Made by a program: the position numbers and the translations under genes. This document shows, one piece after another, positions 43,709 to 50,947 of a stretch of 64,000 nt of DNA; position 1 is the stretch's first letter, and every line of letters begins with the position of its first letter. The notes under the pieces were generated by a model. It was not told where the DNA came from. It ran no database searches and saw nothing but the letters and a program-made list of their open reading frames with translations. The stretch comes from UBA1479 sp040221095. GTDB taxonomy: Bacteria > Pseudomonadota > Alphaproteobacteria > Rhodospirillales > Casp-alpha2. Where the stretch lies: contig JAVJVP010000015.1 of the NCBI GenBank assembly GCA_040221095.1, positions 186,001 to 250,000 of the forward strand. The letters run 5' to 3'.

Positions 43709-44076
43709 ATGAGCCAAACACATCCGCTAGAGCGTTTACGGTCAAATGTCTGCCGCCGTATCGCAATGGTATTGCGCGGCATGTGGGAAGATGGGATCGG
43801 ATATCACACCAGAATTTTTGACGTTCTGATGAAAGACTGGTTGGCGAGTCCGAGACCGTCGGAATGCCTGGATCGACCGGCAGTTGGCGAGAGCATATCG
43901 TGCCTTGCAAGGTCATGCTCGACAACTGCACAAAGATGATTGAAGAGGGCAAAGCCGATGACGAGGTTGCATTTCAGATCGAACGTAACCTCCTGATCGC
44001 CCGGATCACCAAGGAAGGACGCCCTCAACTTGATTTCGGTGACATCAATTTGAAGACCAACATACCACCAGATTAG
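43709..44076 (+). pseudogene. Small unknown island gene, apparently frameshifted
   Basis: Two overlapping plus-strand frames look like halves of one protein of about 122 residues. The first runs from ATG 43709 (MSQTHPLERLRSNVCRRIAM, then GYHTRIFDVLMKDWLAS) and decays into low-quality sequence. The second is open from 43822, contains GSTGSWREHIVPCKVMLDNC and EGKADDEVAFQIERNLLIAR, and ends at 44076. Joining them near 43820-43860 by a single-base shift gives a continuous product. I do not know the family. This could be a real inactivating frameshift or a sequencing error; alternatively, two tiny genes. Confidence 0.45.
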
Positions 44077-44201
44077 AGGTTCGGAAAAGACGCCCCCTAT
44101 GCCCGATTTAAGGCTGATAGCTGAACTCTCCCCATCCCCCAAAATTGCCTTCTTGTGCCATGGAACGGAATACCCCCTTGACGAACATTACAGTCAAAAA
44201 G

Positions 44202-44909
44202 CTATTCCTGCCGTTCACGTCTATTGGAAGAGGCCTCGCAATATTCCCGCAACAAGGAAACGTCCCGAATAGAAAGTTTGTGTCCCGCGCTGCGGACGCC
44301 GATTGTCGCCAAACGCGCCAGAAAGCGGGATAAACTTTCCGGTCGCATTCCAAGCCGTGCCGCAACCAGGGTCTTGTCATATGGAAGTTCGATATCGCAG
44401 GCGCCTGAAGCGTCCCCACACAGGTTTGCGATGAACATTGCCAGCCGTTGTTCCCCGTTGCGGGTCTTCAACTGCTCTACTTGTTCCGTCATTGCATGAA
44501 GATGCTTTGACAAGGACCCCAACATGGAAAACAGAACGTCAGAGTTACGATTTGCTATGGTCCGCAACGCCACTGAACCAAAGCAGCAGAGCCGGATTTC
44601 CTGAACAGCAGTTGCCGTTGCAGGATACATACCTCCCAGGAACATTGCAGCTTCAGCGAACGCCTCGCCCGATCCGAAGACACCGAGCACCGCTTCATCA
44701 CCGGCTGCGCTAATTCGAGAAACTTTAACCCAACCTTCAAGAACGACAAAAAAATGATCGGCCGTTTCTCCCTGCCGAAACAAGACTTGATCCTTACCAA
44801 GCTGTTTAACCGTGGCGCATGCAATCAGGTTTTCAAAGATCGGCTGCGGAACACCCCGCAAAAGGTACGTGCGCAGAAGGGTACTGCGGTCAATGTCGCT
44901 GAATGTCAT
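44202..44909 (-). CDS. Crp/Fnr-family regulator without Fe-S cysteines (Dnr/NnrR-like)
   Basis: A protein of about 235 residues with a cyclic-nucleotide-binding-like beta roll (LFRQGETADHFFVVLEGWVK, then FAEAAMFLGGMYPATATA), a long dimer helix and a C-terminal HTH (DKTLVAARLGMRPESLSRFL). The recognition helix has E-S-x-S-R, compatible with FNR/DNR half-sites (TTGAT). The N-terminus lacks the FNR cysteine cluster, so it is not an oxygen sensor of that kind; Dnr/NnrR-type nitric oxide or nitrate sensing is my inference. The start at ATG 44907-44909 is chosen over 44966, whose extra residues would overlap a promoter box. It is divergent from napEDABC. Confidence 0.82.
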   Translation of the reverse strand: MTFSDIDRSTLLRTYLLRGVPQPIFENLIACATVKQLGKDQVLFRQGETADHFFVVLEGWVKVSRISAAGDEAVLGVFGSGEAFAEAAMFLGGMYPATATAVQEIRLCCFGSVALRTIANRNSDVLFSMLGSLSKHLHAMTEQVEQLKTRNGEQRLAMFIANLCGDASGACDIELPYDKTLVAARLGMRPESLSRFLARLATIGVRSAGHKLSIRDVSLLREYCEASSNRRERQE

Positions 44910-44952
44910 GTCCCATCCATTATGACAACTACCTGGGTATCGCCCAGGAAAT

Positions 44953-44966
44953 TTGAGTTTGATCAA
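44953..44966. promoter_or_regulatory. FNR/DNR-type half-palindromic box between the regulator and nap
   Basis: TTGAG-TTTG-ATCAA differs from the FNR/DNR consensus TTGAT-N4-ATCAA at one base. It lies 44-57 bp upstream of the Crp/Fnr-family regulator start, so it could mediate autoregulation, and 16 bp from the better box at 44982-44995. Confidence 0.5.
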
Positions 44967-44981
44967 ATAATCCAGCGTCGT

Positions 44982-44995
44982 TTGATTTAAATCAA
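44982..44995 (+). promoter_or_regulatory. Perfect FNR/DNR box of the nap promoter
   Basis: TTGAT-TTAA-ATCAA is an exact match to the FNR-family consensus. Its centre is about 95 bp upstream of napE. If transcription starts 41.5 bp downstream of the centre, a TAGTGT element at 45019-45024 sits in the -10 position, as in class II FNR promoters. It is the strongest regulatory site seen for nap. Confidence 0.75.
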
Positions 44996-45083
44996 GGATG
45001 ACCGGACCCGGTATCGCCTAGTGTTTCCTCATCAACAGTAGAGGAGACGCTGTCAGAAAGCCTGATAGGCGTCCTATGCGGCA

Positions 45084-45245
45084 ATGGCGAAAGCACCTGA
45101 AAACAAAGAAAAATCACAGGAACTACGTGGATTTTTGTTCCTGACAGTCTTCTTGGCCCCAGTCCTGTCCGTAGCAATAGTTGGGGCTTTGGGTTTCTCC
45201 ATTTGGATTTATCAATTGATCGCTGGACCGCCAGGTACTTCCTAA
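45084..45245 (+). CDS. napE: NapE, small membrane protein of the nitrate reductase operon
   Basis: A 53-residue protein. It opens MAKAPENKEKSQELRGFLFL and has one transmembrane segment (TVFLAPVLSVAIVGALGFSI) before the tail WIYQLIAGPPGTS. This matches NapE, a short integral membrane protein that starts many alphaproteobacterial nap operons (napEDABC) and whose function is not established. The ATG at 45084-45086 is the first in frame. It lies downstream of the FNR box at 44982-44995 and 43 bp before napD. Confidence 0.85.
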   Translation: MAKAPENKEKSQELRGFLFLTVFLAPVLSVAIVGALGFSIWIYQLIAGPPGTS

Positions 45246-45288
45246 GGGCGTATTTCTGCGGGGCAACGACGAAGTATGGGAGGCAATC

Positions 45289-45606
45289 GTGTTAGAAGGC
45301 AAACAATCGATAATTTCCAGGACACGCCGCGAGTTCATCAGCGGGAAGCTGGGAACACCTGTTGCCCATATCGCAAGCTTGCTCATCCAGGCTCGGCCGG
45401 AAAACCTTGCGAAAGTTGAAGCGGAATTAACCGAAATTACCGGCGTCGAAAGCCACGGTGACGGGGGGCCTGGCCGCCTCATCGTTACCGTCGAAGTCGA
45501 AAACGACACCGGCTTGATGGATGCCGTAAACCGCATTCAATTCACCCCCGGTGTGATTAATGCATCTCTTGTCTACCACCAGGTCGACGAAGGAGATGCA
45601 GAATGA
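45289..45606 (+). CDS. napD: NapD, chaperone for periplasmic nitrate reductase
   Basis: A 105-residue cytoplasmic protein that binds the NapA twin-arginine signal peptide and proofreads cofactor loading before export. It carries the ferredoxin-like NapD pattern PVAHIASLLIQARPENLAKV, followed by ITGVESHGDGGPGRLIVTVE and GVINASLVYHQVD. It starts at GTG 45289, with GGGAGG five bases upstream. Its stop overlaps the napA start by four bases, coupling chaperone and enzyme synthesis. Family and context agree. Confidence 0.92.
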   Translation: MLEGKQSIISRTRREFISGKLGTPVAHIASLLIQARPENLAKVEAELTEITGVESHGDGGPGRLIVTVEVENDTGLMDAVNRIQFTPGVINASLVYHQVDEGDAE

Positions 45607-48119
45607 ACGGCGCAAAACTTACCCGTCGCGAAGCAATTAAAGCCCAGGCCATTGCCGCAGCAGGCATCGCCGCAGGCCTACCCGGCATTTCTCTAGCATC
45701 CAACCTTACCACGACATCACAAGCAACCGAGTTAAGGTGGGATAAGGCACCCTGCCGATTTTGCGGCACGGGTTGTTCAGTAATGGTTGGCGTCAAAGAG
45801 GGCCGCGTGGTCGCGACCCACGGTGATGCCAAGTCCGAGGTCAACCGCGGCCTTAACTGCGTGAAGGGCTATTTCCTCTCCAAGATCATGTACGGCGAAG
45901 ATCGCCTGACACAGCCGCTTCTACGTATGAAAGACGGCAAATTCGATAAGTACGGAGATTTCACACCGGTTACCTGGGATCAGGCCTTCGACATCATGGC
46001 CGTGAAATGGAAAGCCGCTATTGCTAAGACCAAGGACACGGAGCAGATGCCGCCGGTCGGCATGTTCGGGTCCGGCCAATGGACCGTGTGGGAAGGTTAT
46101 GCCGCATCGAAACTGATGAAGGCCGGATTCCGGTCTAATCACATCGATCCTAATGCGCGCCACTGTATGGCATCAGCTGTTGGCGGATTCATCCGCACAT
46201 TTGGCATCGACGAACCTATGGGCTGCTATGACGACATGGAAAGCGCCGATGCCTTCGTACTGTGGGGCTCCAATATGGCCGAGATGCATCCGATCCTGTG
46301 GACCCGGGTGACTGATCGCCGGCTCAGCGCGCCGCACGTAAAGGTCGCCGTGCTATCGACCTTCGAGCACCGCTGCTTCGATCTTGCCGACATTCCCATG
46401 GTGTTCACACCGCAGACGGACCTGGCGATCCTCAACTTCATCGCCAACCACATCATCCAGACCGGCCGCGTGAACAAGGACTTCGTCGGCAAGCACGTGA
46501 ACTTCCGGCTCGGCAACGACGACATCGGCTACGGCCTCAGGCCCGAGCATCCGCTGGAGAAGTCCGCCAAGAACGCCAAGGACGCCAACGGCTCGAAGGC
46601 CATGTCGTTCGACGAATACGCCAAGTTCGTCGCCGACTATGACGTGGATAGCGTCTCCAAGCTGTCGGGCGTGCCCAAGGACAAGCTGATCGCCGTGGCC
46701 GAGCTTTATGCCGATCCCAAGACCAGGGTCACCTCGTTCTGGACCATGGGGTTCAACCAGCACACCCGGGGCGTATGGTGCAACAACCTCGTCTACAACA
46801 TCCATCTGCTGACGGGAAAAATCTCGGAGCCCGGCAACAGCCCGTTTTCCTTGACAGGCCAACCGTCGGCCTGCGGCACGGCGCGCGAGGTCGGCACCTT
46901 CTCGCACCGCCTGCCGGCCGACCTTGTGGTGACCAACAAGAAGCACCGGGATACGGCCGAAAAGATCTGGAAGCTGCCGGAAGGCACCATTCCCGGCAAG
47001 GTCGGGTTCCATGCCGTGCTGCAGAGCCGCATGCTCAAGGACGGCAAGCTCAACTGCTACTGGGTCCAGTGCAACAACAACATGCAGGCCGCCGCCAACC
47101 TGAATGAGGAAGGCCTGCCCGGTTACCGCAATCCGGACAATTTCATTGTCGTGTCGGATGCCTATCCAACGGTGACGGCCCAGGCCGCCGACCTGATCCT
47201 GCCGACTGCCATGTGGGTCGAGAAGGAAGGTGCCTACGGCAACGCCGAGCGGCGCACCCAGTTCTGGTACCAGCAGGTCAAGGCGCCGGGCGAGGCGCGA
47301 TCCGACGTCTGGCAGCTGGTCGAATTTTCCAAGCGCTTCACGGTCGAGGACGTCTGGCCGGCCGACCTGATCGCCAAGAAGCCGGAACTGAAGGGCAAGA
47401 CGCTCTATGACGTGCTGTTCAGGAACGGCAACGTCGACAAGTTCCCGTTGAGCCATGCCAGCCTGGAGTTCGACAACGACGAATCCAAGTACTTCGGCTT
47501 CTACCTGCAGAAGGGCCTGTTCGAGGAATACGCTGAATTCGGCCGCGGCCACGGCCACGATCTGGCGCCGTTCGACACCTACCATAAAGTGCGCGGCCTG
47601 CGCTGGCCCGTGGTCGACGGCAAGGAGACCAAGTGGCGCTACCGCGAAGACCTGGACCCCTACGTCAAGGCCGGCAAGGGCGTCGAATTCTACGGCAAGC
47701 CGGACGGCCGGGCCTGGGTCTTCGCCCTGCCCTACGAACCGCCGGCCGAGAGCCCGGACAAAGAATACGACCTGTGGCTGGCCACCGGCCGGGTGCTGGA
47801 GCACTGGCATTCCGGCTCCATGACCCAGCGCGTGCCGGAACTCTACAAGTCCTATCCCGACGCCCAGGTGTTCATGCATCCGGACGACGCCAAGGTCCGC
47901 GGCCTGCGACGGGGCGATGACGTGCGGGTGATCTCGCGGCGCGGCGAAATCCGCACGCGGGTCGAAACGCGCGGCCGCAACAAGCCGCCCCAGGGGCTGG
48001 TCTTCGTGCCCTGGTTCGACGCCAGCCAGCTGATCAATAAGGTCACCCTGGACGCCACTGACCCCATCTCCAAACAGACGGATTTCAAGAAATGCGCCAT
48101 CAAGATCGTCAAGGCCTGA
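45603..48119 (+). CDS. napA: Periplasmic nitrate reductase catalytic subunit NapA
   Basis: An 838-residue bis-MGD molybdenum enzyme reducing nitrate to nitrite in the periplasm. The Tat signal peptide is LTRREAIKAQAIAAAGIAAG. The [4Fe-4S] cluster ligands are C51, C54, C58 and C86 (CRFCGTGC and GLNCVKGY). The Mo-coordinating Cys is C188 in ARHCMASAV. Length and domain order are normal. Third-position GC jumps from moderate in the first ~650 bases to very high from about 46260 onward, which suggests a mosaic gene. It receives electrons from NapB/NapC, and its start overlaps napD. Confidence 0.96.
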   Translation: MNGAKLTRREAIKAQAIAAAGIAAGLPGISLASNLTTTSQATELRWDKAPCRFCGTGCSVMVGVKEGRVVATHGDAKSEVNRGLNCVKGYFLSKIMYGEDRLTQPLLRMKDGKFDKYGDFTPVTWDQAFDIMAVKWKAAIAKTKDTEQMPPVGMFGSGQWTVWEGYAASKLMKAGFRSNHIDPNARHCMASAVGGFIRTFGIDEPMGCYDDMESADAFVLWGSNMAEMHPILWTRVTDRRLSAPHVKVAVLSTFEHRCFDLADIPMVFTPQTDLAILNFIANHIIQTGRVNKDFVGKHVNFRLGNDDIGYGLRPEHPLEKSAKNAKDANGSKAMSFDEYAKFVADYDVDSVSKLSGVPKDKLIAVAELYADPKTRVTSFWTMGFNQHTRGVWCNNLVYNIHLLTGKISEPGNSPFSLTGQPSACGTAREVGTFSHRLPADLVVTNKKHRDTAEKIWKLPEGTIPGKVGFHAVLQSRMLKDGKLNCYWVQCNNNMQAAANLNEEGLPGYRNPDNFIVVSDAYPTVTAQAADLILPTAMWVEKEGAYGNAERRTQFWYQQVKAPGEARSDVWQLVEFSKRFTVEDVWPADLIAKKPELKGKTLYDVLFRNGNVDKFPLSHASLEFDNDESKYFGFYLQKGLFEEYAEFGRGHGHDLAPFDTYHKVRGLRWPVVDGKETKWRYREDLDPYVKAGKGVEFYGKPDGRAWVFALPYEPPAESPDKEYDLWLATGRVLEHWHSGSMTQRVPELYKSYPDAQVFMHPDDAKVRGLRRGDDVRVISRRGEIRTRVETRGRNKPPQGLVFVPWFDASQLINKVTLDATDPISKQTDFKKCAIKIVKA

Positions 48120-48592
48120 GCGCCCGCAGCGGCCTGCTGGCATTCACGGTCGTCCTGGTAACGGCTTTTGTGGCCGGCACCGTGATCGCTGCCGATACGA
48201 CGGCAACCCTTCGCAAGGACGATATTGGAATTCAGAAAGAGCCGCCGCCCATGCCCCGTATTGAGAACCAAGACTTGAAACGGGCACGGAACTATCCGGA
48301 ACAACCACCGACCATCCCGCATCAGATCCGCGATTACCAGGTCGACCGCAACGTCAACAAATGTCTGACCTGCCACAGTCGTACGGCGGTCGAACAGTCC
48401 CAGGCCCCCATGGTCAGCGTCACCCATTTCATGGACCGCGATGGGCAGGTTCGGGGTGCAGTGTCGCCGCGCCGCTATTTCTGCCTGCAATGCCATGTGC
48501 CGCAGACCGATGCCAAGCCCCTAGTCGGAAACATCTTCAAGGATATCGATGCGGTCATTAAAGACACTGTCCGCGGCCGCAAGGGAGGCTGA
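48092..48592 (+). CDS. napB: Periplasmic nitrate reductase dihaem cytochrome NapB
   Basis: A 166-residue dihaem c-type cytochrome. The signal peptide is SGLLAFTVVLVTAFVAGTVI after a basic start, with cleavage near IAA-DT. The two haem motifs are CLTCH (C-x-x-C-H at about 89-93) and CLQCH (about 131-135), with NapB-typical PPTIPHQIRDYQVDRNVNKC between. Its start lies 28 bp inside the napA 3' end in another frame. It passes electrons from NapC to NapA. Codon use is again less GC-biased than the second half of napA. Confidence 0.93.
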   Translation: MRHQDRQGLSARSGLLAFTVVLVTAFVAGTVIAADTTATLRKDDIGIQKEPPPMPRIENQDLKRARNYPEQPPTIPHQIRDYQVDRNVNKCLTCHSRTAVEQSQAPMVSVTHFMDRDGQVRGAVSPRRYFCLQCHVPQTDAKPLVGNIFKDIDAVIKDTVRGRKGG

Positions 48593-48595
48593 ACC

Positions 48596-49186
48596 GTGTC
48601 CCTGCGAAACAGCGTAAAAACACTCTGGACGACACTTACCGGCCCGGCGAAGCACTACTCGCTTGGTTTTCTCACCTTCGGTGGGTTCATCGCCGGGATC
48701 ATTTTCTGGGGCGGATTCAACACGGCCCTGGAACTGACCAACACGGAAACCTTCTGCATCAGTTGTCATGAGATGCGCGACAACGTCTATGCGGAGTTGA
48801 AAACCACCATCCATTACACAAACCGGTCTGGTGTGCGGGCGACTTGCCCGGATTGCCACGTGCCACACCAGTGGACCGATAAAATCGCGCGCAAGATGCA
48901 GGCGTCCAAGGAGGTCTGGGGCAAGATTTTCGGCACCATCTCGACCCGCGAGAAATTCCTAGAAAAGCGCCTGGAACTGGCAAGCCATGAGTGGAAGCGC
49001 TTGAAGGCCAACGACTCCCTGGAATGCCGCAACTGCCACAATTTCGAGTACATGGATTTCACGGTGCAGAGCAAGCGCGCCGCCGATCATCATGCGCGCC
49101 TTCTGGCTTCCGGCGAAAAGACCTGCATCGACTGTCACAAAGGAATTGCCCATCGGCTGCCGGACATGGCCAACGCTGAAAAATAG
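48596..49186 (+). CDS. napC: Tetrahaem membrane quinol dehydrogenase NapC
   Basis: A 196-residue NapC/NirT-family protein with one N-terminal membrane anchor (YSLGFLTFGGFIAGIIFWGG) and four C-x-x-C-H haem motifs: CISCHEM, CPDCHVP, CRNCHNF and CIDCHKG. It oxidises quinol and feeds NapB. It starts at GTG 48596, three bases after the napB stop. The overall operon is napEDABC, without the napF/G/H genes found in enterobacteria. Confidence 0.95.
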   Translation: MSLRNSVKTLWTTLTGPAKHYSLGFLTFGGFIAGIIFWGGFNTALELTNTETFCISCHEMRDNVYAELKTTIHYTNRSGVRATCPDCHVPHQWTDKIARKMQASKEVWGKIFGTISTREKFLEKRLELASHEWKRLKANDSLECRNCHNFEYMDFTVQSKRAADHHARLLASGEKTCIDCHKGIAHRLPDMANAEK

Positions 49187-49267
49187 TAAGTTACACAGAT
49201 CAATACTCGATACCCTTAGCGCAATGAACCGCCCTTTTCGAATTTTCATAAAACCGGGGGAAAGGTG

Positions 49268-49819
49268 ATGTCAGAGATCATTGCACGGCTTCGGGATGAT
49301 CATCGCAAACTTGCACGCCTTCTTGATTTGATGGCCCGAGAAATCCGCCATTTCGAGGCCAGCGAACGACCGGATTATGAGCTCATTGAAAGCATTCTGG
49401 AGTACGTCATCAATTTCCCGGACAACTTCCACCATCCCTTGGAGGACGCGGTGCTTGCACGGCTTAAAGAACGGGACCCGGGGGCCATCGAAGAGATCGG
49501 GGATCTGCATGATGAACATGCAAAACTTGGACGGCTTACCCGACGCTTTGCCGCCGCCGTTAGGAACGTAACGCAGGACGAAACTTTGCCACGGGATTGG
49601 TTTGTCGGCGTTGCGTCCGATTACCTTTCTTTCCAACGCAATCATATGCAGATGGAGGAAGTCGTATTCTTTCCTGCAGCGCTCAAAATTCTGACAAAAA
49701 GGGACTGGAAAGAGATTTCCAATATCCAAAAACGGGATGCTGCCCCTGTTATCAAATCTGAATCACCCGTCGATAAATTCCATCGCCTGCGTGAAGAAAT
49801 CTTGAACTGGGAAAATTAA
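49268..49819 (+). CDS. Hemerythrin-like (HHE domain) protein
   Basis: A 183-residue protein with the hemerythrin/HHE cation-binding pattern. The iron ligands are probably the His in RDDHRKLARLLD, FHHPLEDAVL (HxxxD/E), GDLHDEHAKLGRL and FQRNHMQMEEVVFFP (HxxxE). HHE proteins bind O2, NO or iron and include repair proteins of Fe-S clusters under nitrosative stress. It lies 81 bp after napC and may be cotranscribed. That placement and the FNR-type control of the island suggest a role in coping with NO made from nitrite. The start is ATG 49268 with GGGGGAAAGG upstream; GTG 49265 is adjacent. Confidence 0.85.
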   Translation: MSEIIARLRDDHRKLARLLDLMAREIRHFEASERPDYELIESILEYVINFPDNFHHPLEDAVLARLKERDPGAIEEIGDLHDEHAKLGRLTRRFAAAVRNVTQDETLPRDWFVGVASDYLSFQRNHMQMEEVVFFPAALKILTKRDWKEISNIQKRDAAPVIKSESPVDKFHRLREEILNWEN

Positions 49820-50072
49820 GGGCGCTTCTCTTGAAAACCCAAGAGCACGAACACAGACCTGCCGCACGGAGATTTCACCATCGCCTCTTACATATCAACG
49901 ACATGCAGGTCGTAAACGCTGGCAATTTCAGCCTCCCTTTCCAAATTACATCATAATTTATTCATGCCCCACAGCCCCCCAGGGTGCCCGACCTGGCGAA
50001 GCCCTATCTAATCCGGTCCCGGTAGACTTGTGCCTGGGATGCTGCGAAACTTCCGTAAAATCCGGAAGCATC
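49820..50072. other. Intergenic region before the FNR regulator
   Basis: These 253 bp separate the hemerythrin gene from the FNR regulator on the same strand. I see no further gene, tRNA or clear FNR box. The AT-rich stretch around 49940-49970 probably holds the regulator's promoter. Confidence 0.5.
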
Positions 50073-50801
50073 ATGAACCAAGTTCGTCACGATATACATT
50101 CGGCGAAAGTGCCCAAAATCTGCATCGCCTGCGAAGCACGGCACGGGGGTGTTTGCGGCGCGCTGAACCCCTCAGAATTGCTTCGTATCAGCGACTTTAC
50201 GACCATTCGCACACTGCCAGCCGGCACATCCTTGATTGCTCAAGGCGAGGCTCCAAGGTTTTATTCAAACATTCTGAGCGGCGTCGTCAAGTTAACCAAA
50301 TTGCTTTCGGACGGACGACAGCAGATCGTCGGATTGCAATTCGCGCCGGACTTTGTCGGCCGCCCGTTCGAGAAGAGCAGCACGCTGTCGGCAGAAACCG
50401 CAACCGATGTCTCTATTTGCCAAGTTCGTTCTGGAGATTTCGAGAAGATGCTAATGGAATTTCCTGGTTTGGAGATTCGTCTACACCAGCAATCCCTGCG
50501 CGCCCTTGACGACGCCCAGGAATGGCTTCTGACTCTAGGGCGCCGATCGGCACGTGAGAAAGTCGCCGCATTTATCATGTTTATCATGGAACACGCCGAA
50601 CCTAGTACACCCCCCCATGTGGAACATAATATTATTTTACCCCTGACCCGAGCGGAAATGGCCGATATGTTGGGCCTGACGATGGAGACCGTCAGTCGTC
50701 AGTTAACAGCACTTTCAAGCGACGGCGTAATCGAGCGCGCGAAAGGCCGCGTCGTCATTGTGCGAAACCTACAACAATTGTCCTACGAGGTCGGGCATTA
50801 G
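50073..50801 (+). CDS. Oxygen-responsive FNR-type regulator (FnrL/FixK-like)
   Basis: A 242-residue Crp/Fnr protein with Fe-S ligands: C17-x2-C20-x7-C28 (in CIACEARHGGVCGAL) and a central C116. This is the spacing of Alphaproteobacterial FnrL. The HTH is LTRAEMADMLGLTMETVSRQL, whose E-T-V-S-R contacts recognise TTGAT half-sites. It should be active without oxygen and bind the boxes before nap (44982-44995) and ccoN (58660-58673), both on the same island. The start at ATG 50073 has GGAAG upstream. It converges with ccoS, five bases between stops. fnrL is the probable name but not certain. Confidence 0.88.
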   Translation: MNQVRHDIHSAKVPKICIACEARHGGVCGALNPSELLRISDFTTIRTLPAGTSLIAQGEAPRFYSNILSGVVKLTKLLSDGRQQIVGLQFAPDFVGRPFEKSSTLSAETATDVSICQVRSGDFEKMLMEFPGLEIRLHQQSLRALDDAQEWLLTLGRRSAREKVAAFIMFIMEHAEPSTPPHVEHNIILPLTRAEMADMLGLTMETVSRQLTALSSDGVIERAKGRVVIVRNLQQLSYEVGH

Positions 50802-50806
50802 CCCGA

Positions 50807-50947
50807 TCAATCGTCATCCAATAGAATTCGATGTGCGGCACCTTCCGGATCATCGAACTGCCCGGACCTGAGGGCCCAGAAGAACGCCCCCAACCCTACC
50901 AAGCCGAGGAAAAGTGCGGCGGGAATAAGATAAATCAAGACGTTCAT
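50807..50947 (-). CDS. ccoS: CcoS, cbb3 oxidase maturation protein
   Basis: A 46-residue single-span membrane protein, MNVLIYLIPAALFLGLVGLG at the N-terminus, then FFWALRSGQFDDPEGAAHRI and an acidic tail LLDDD. The W-x-x-R/K-S-G-Q-F/Y-D-D-x-x-G/E pattern is the CcoS hallmark. CcoS is needed for cofactor insertion into the cbb3 oxidase. Its ATG overlaps the ccoI stop by one base (TAATG), so the proteins are coupled. It is the last gene of ccoNOQPGHIS. Confidence 0.9.
   Translation of the reverse strand: MNVLIYLIPAALFLGLVGLGAFFWALRSGQFDDPEGAAHRILLDDD

Noticed and set aside
46353..48143. Minus-strand frame of 596 codons opposite napA
   Set aside because: It is antisense to napA and arises because that part of napA is so GC-biased at third positions.
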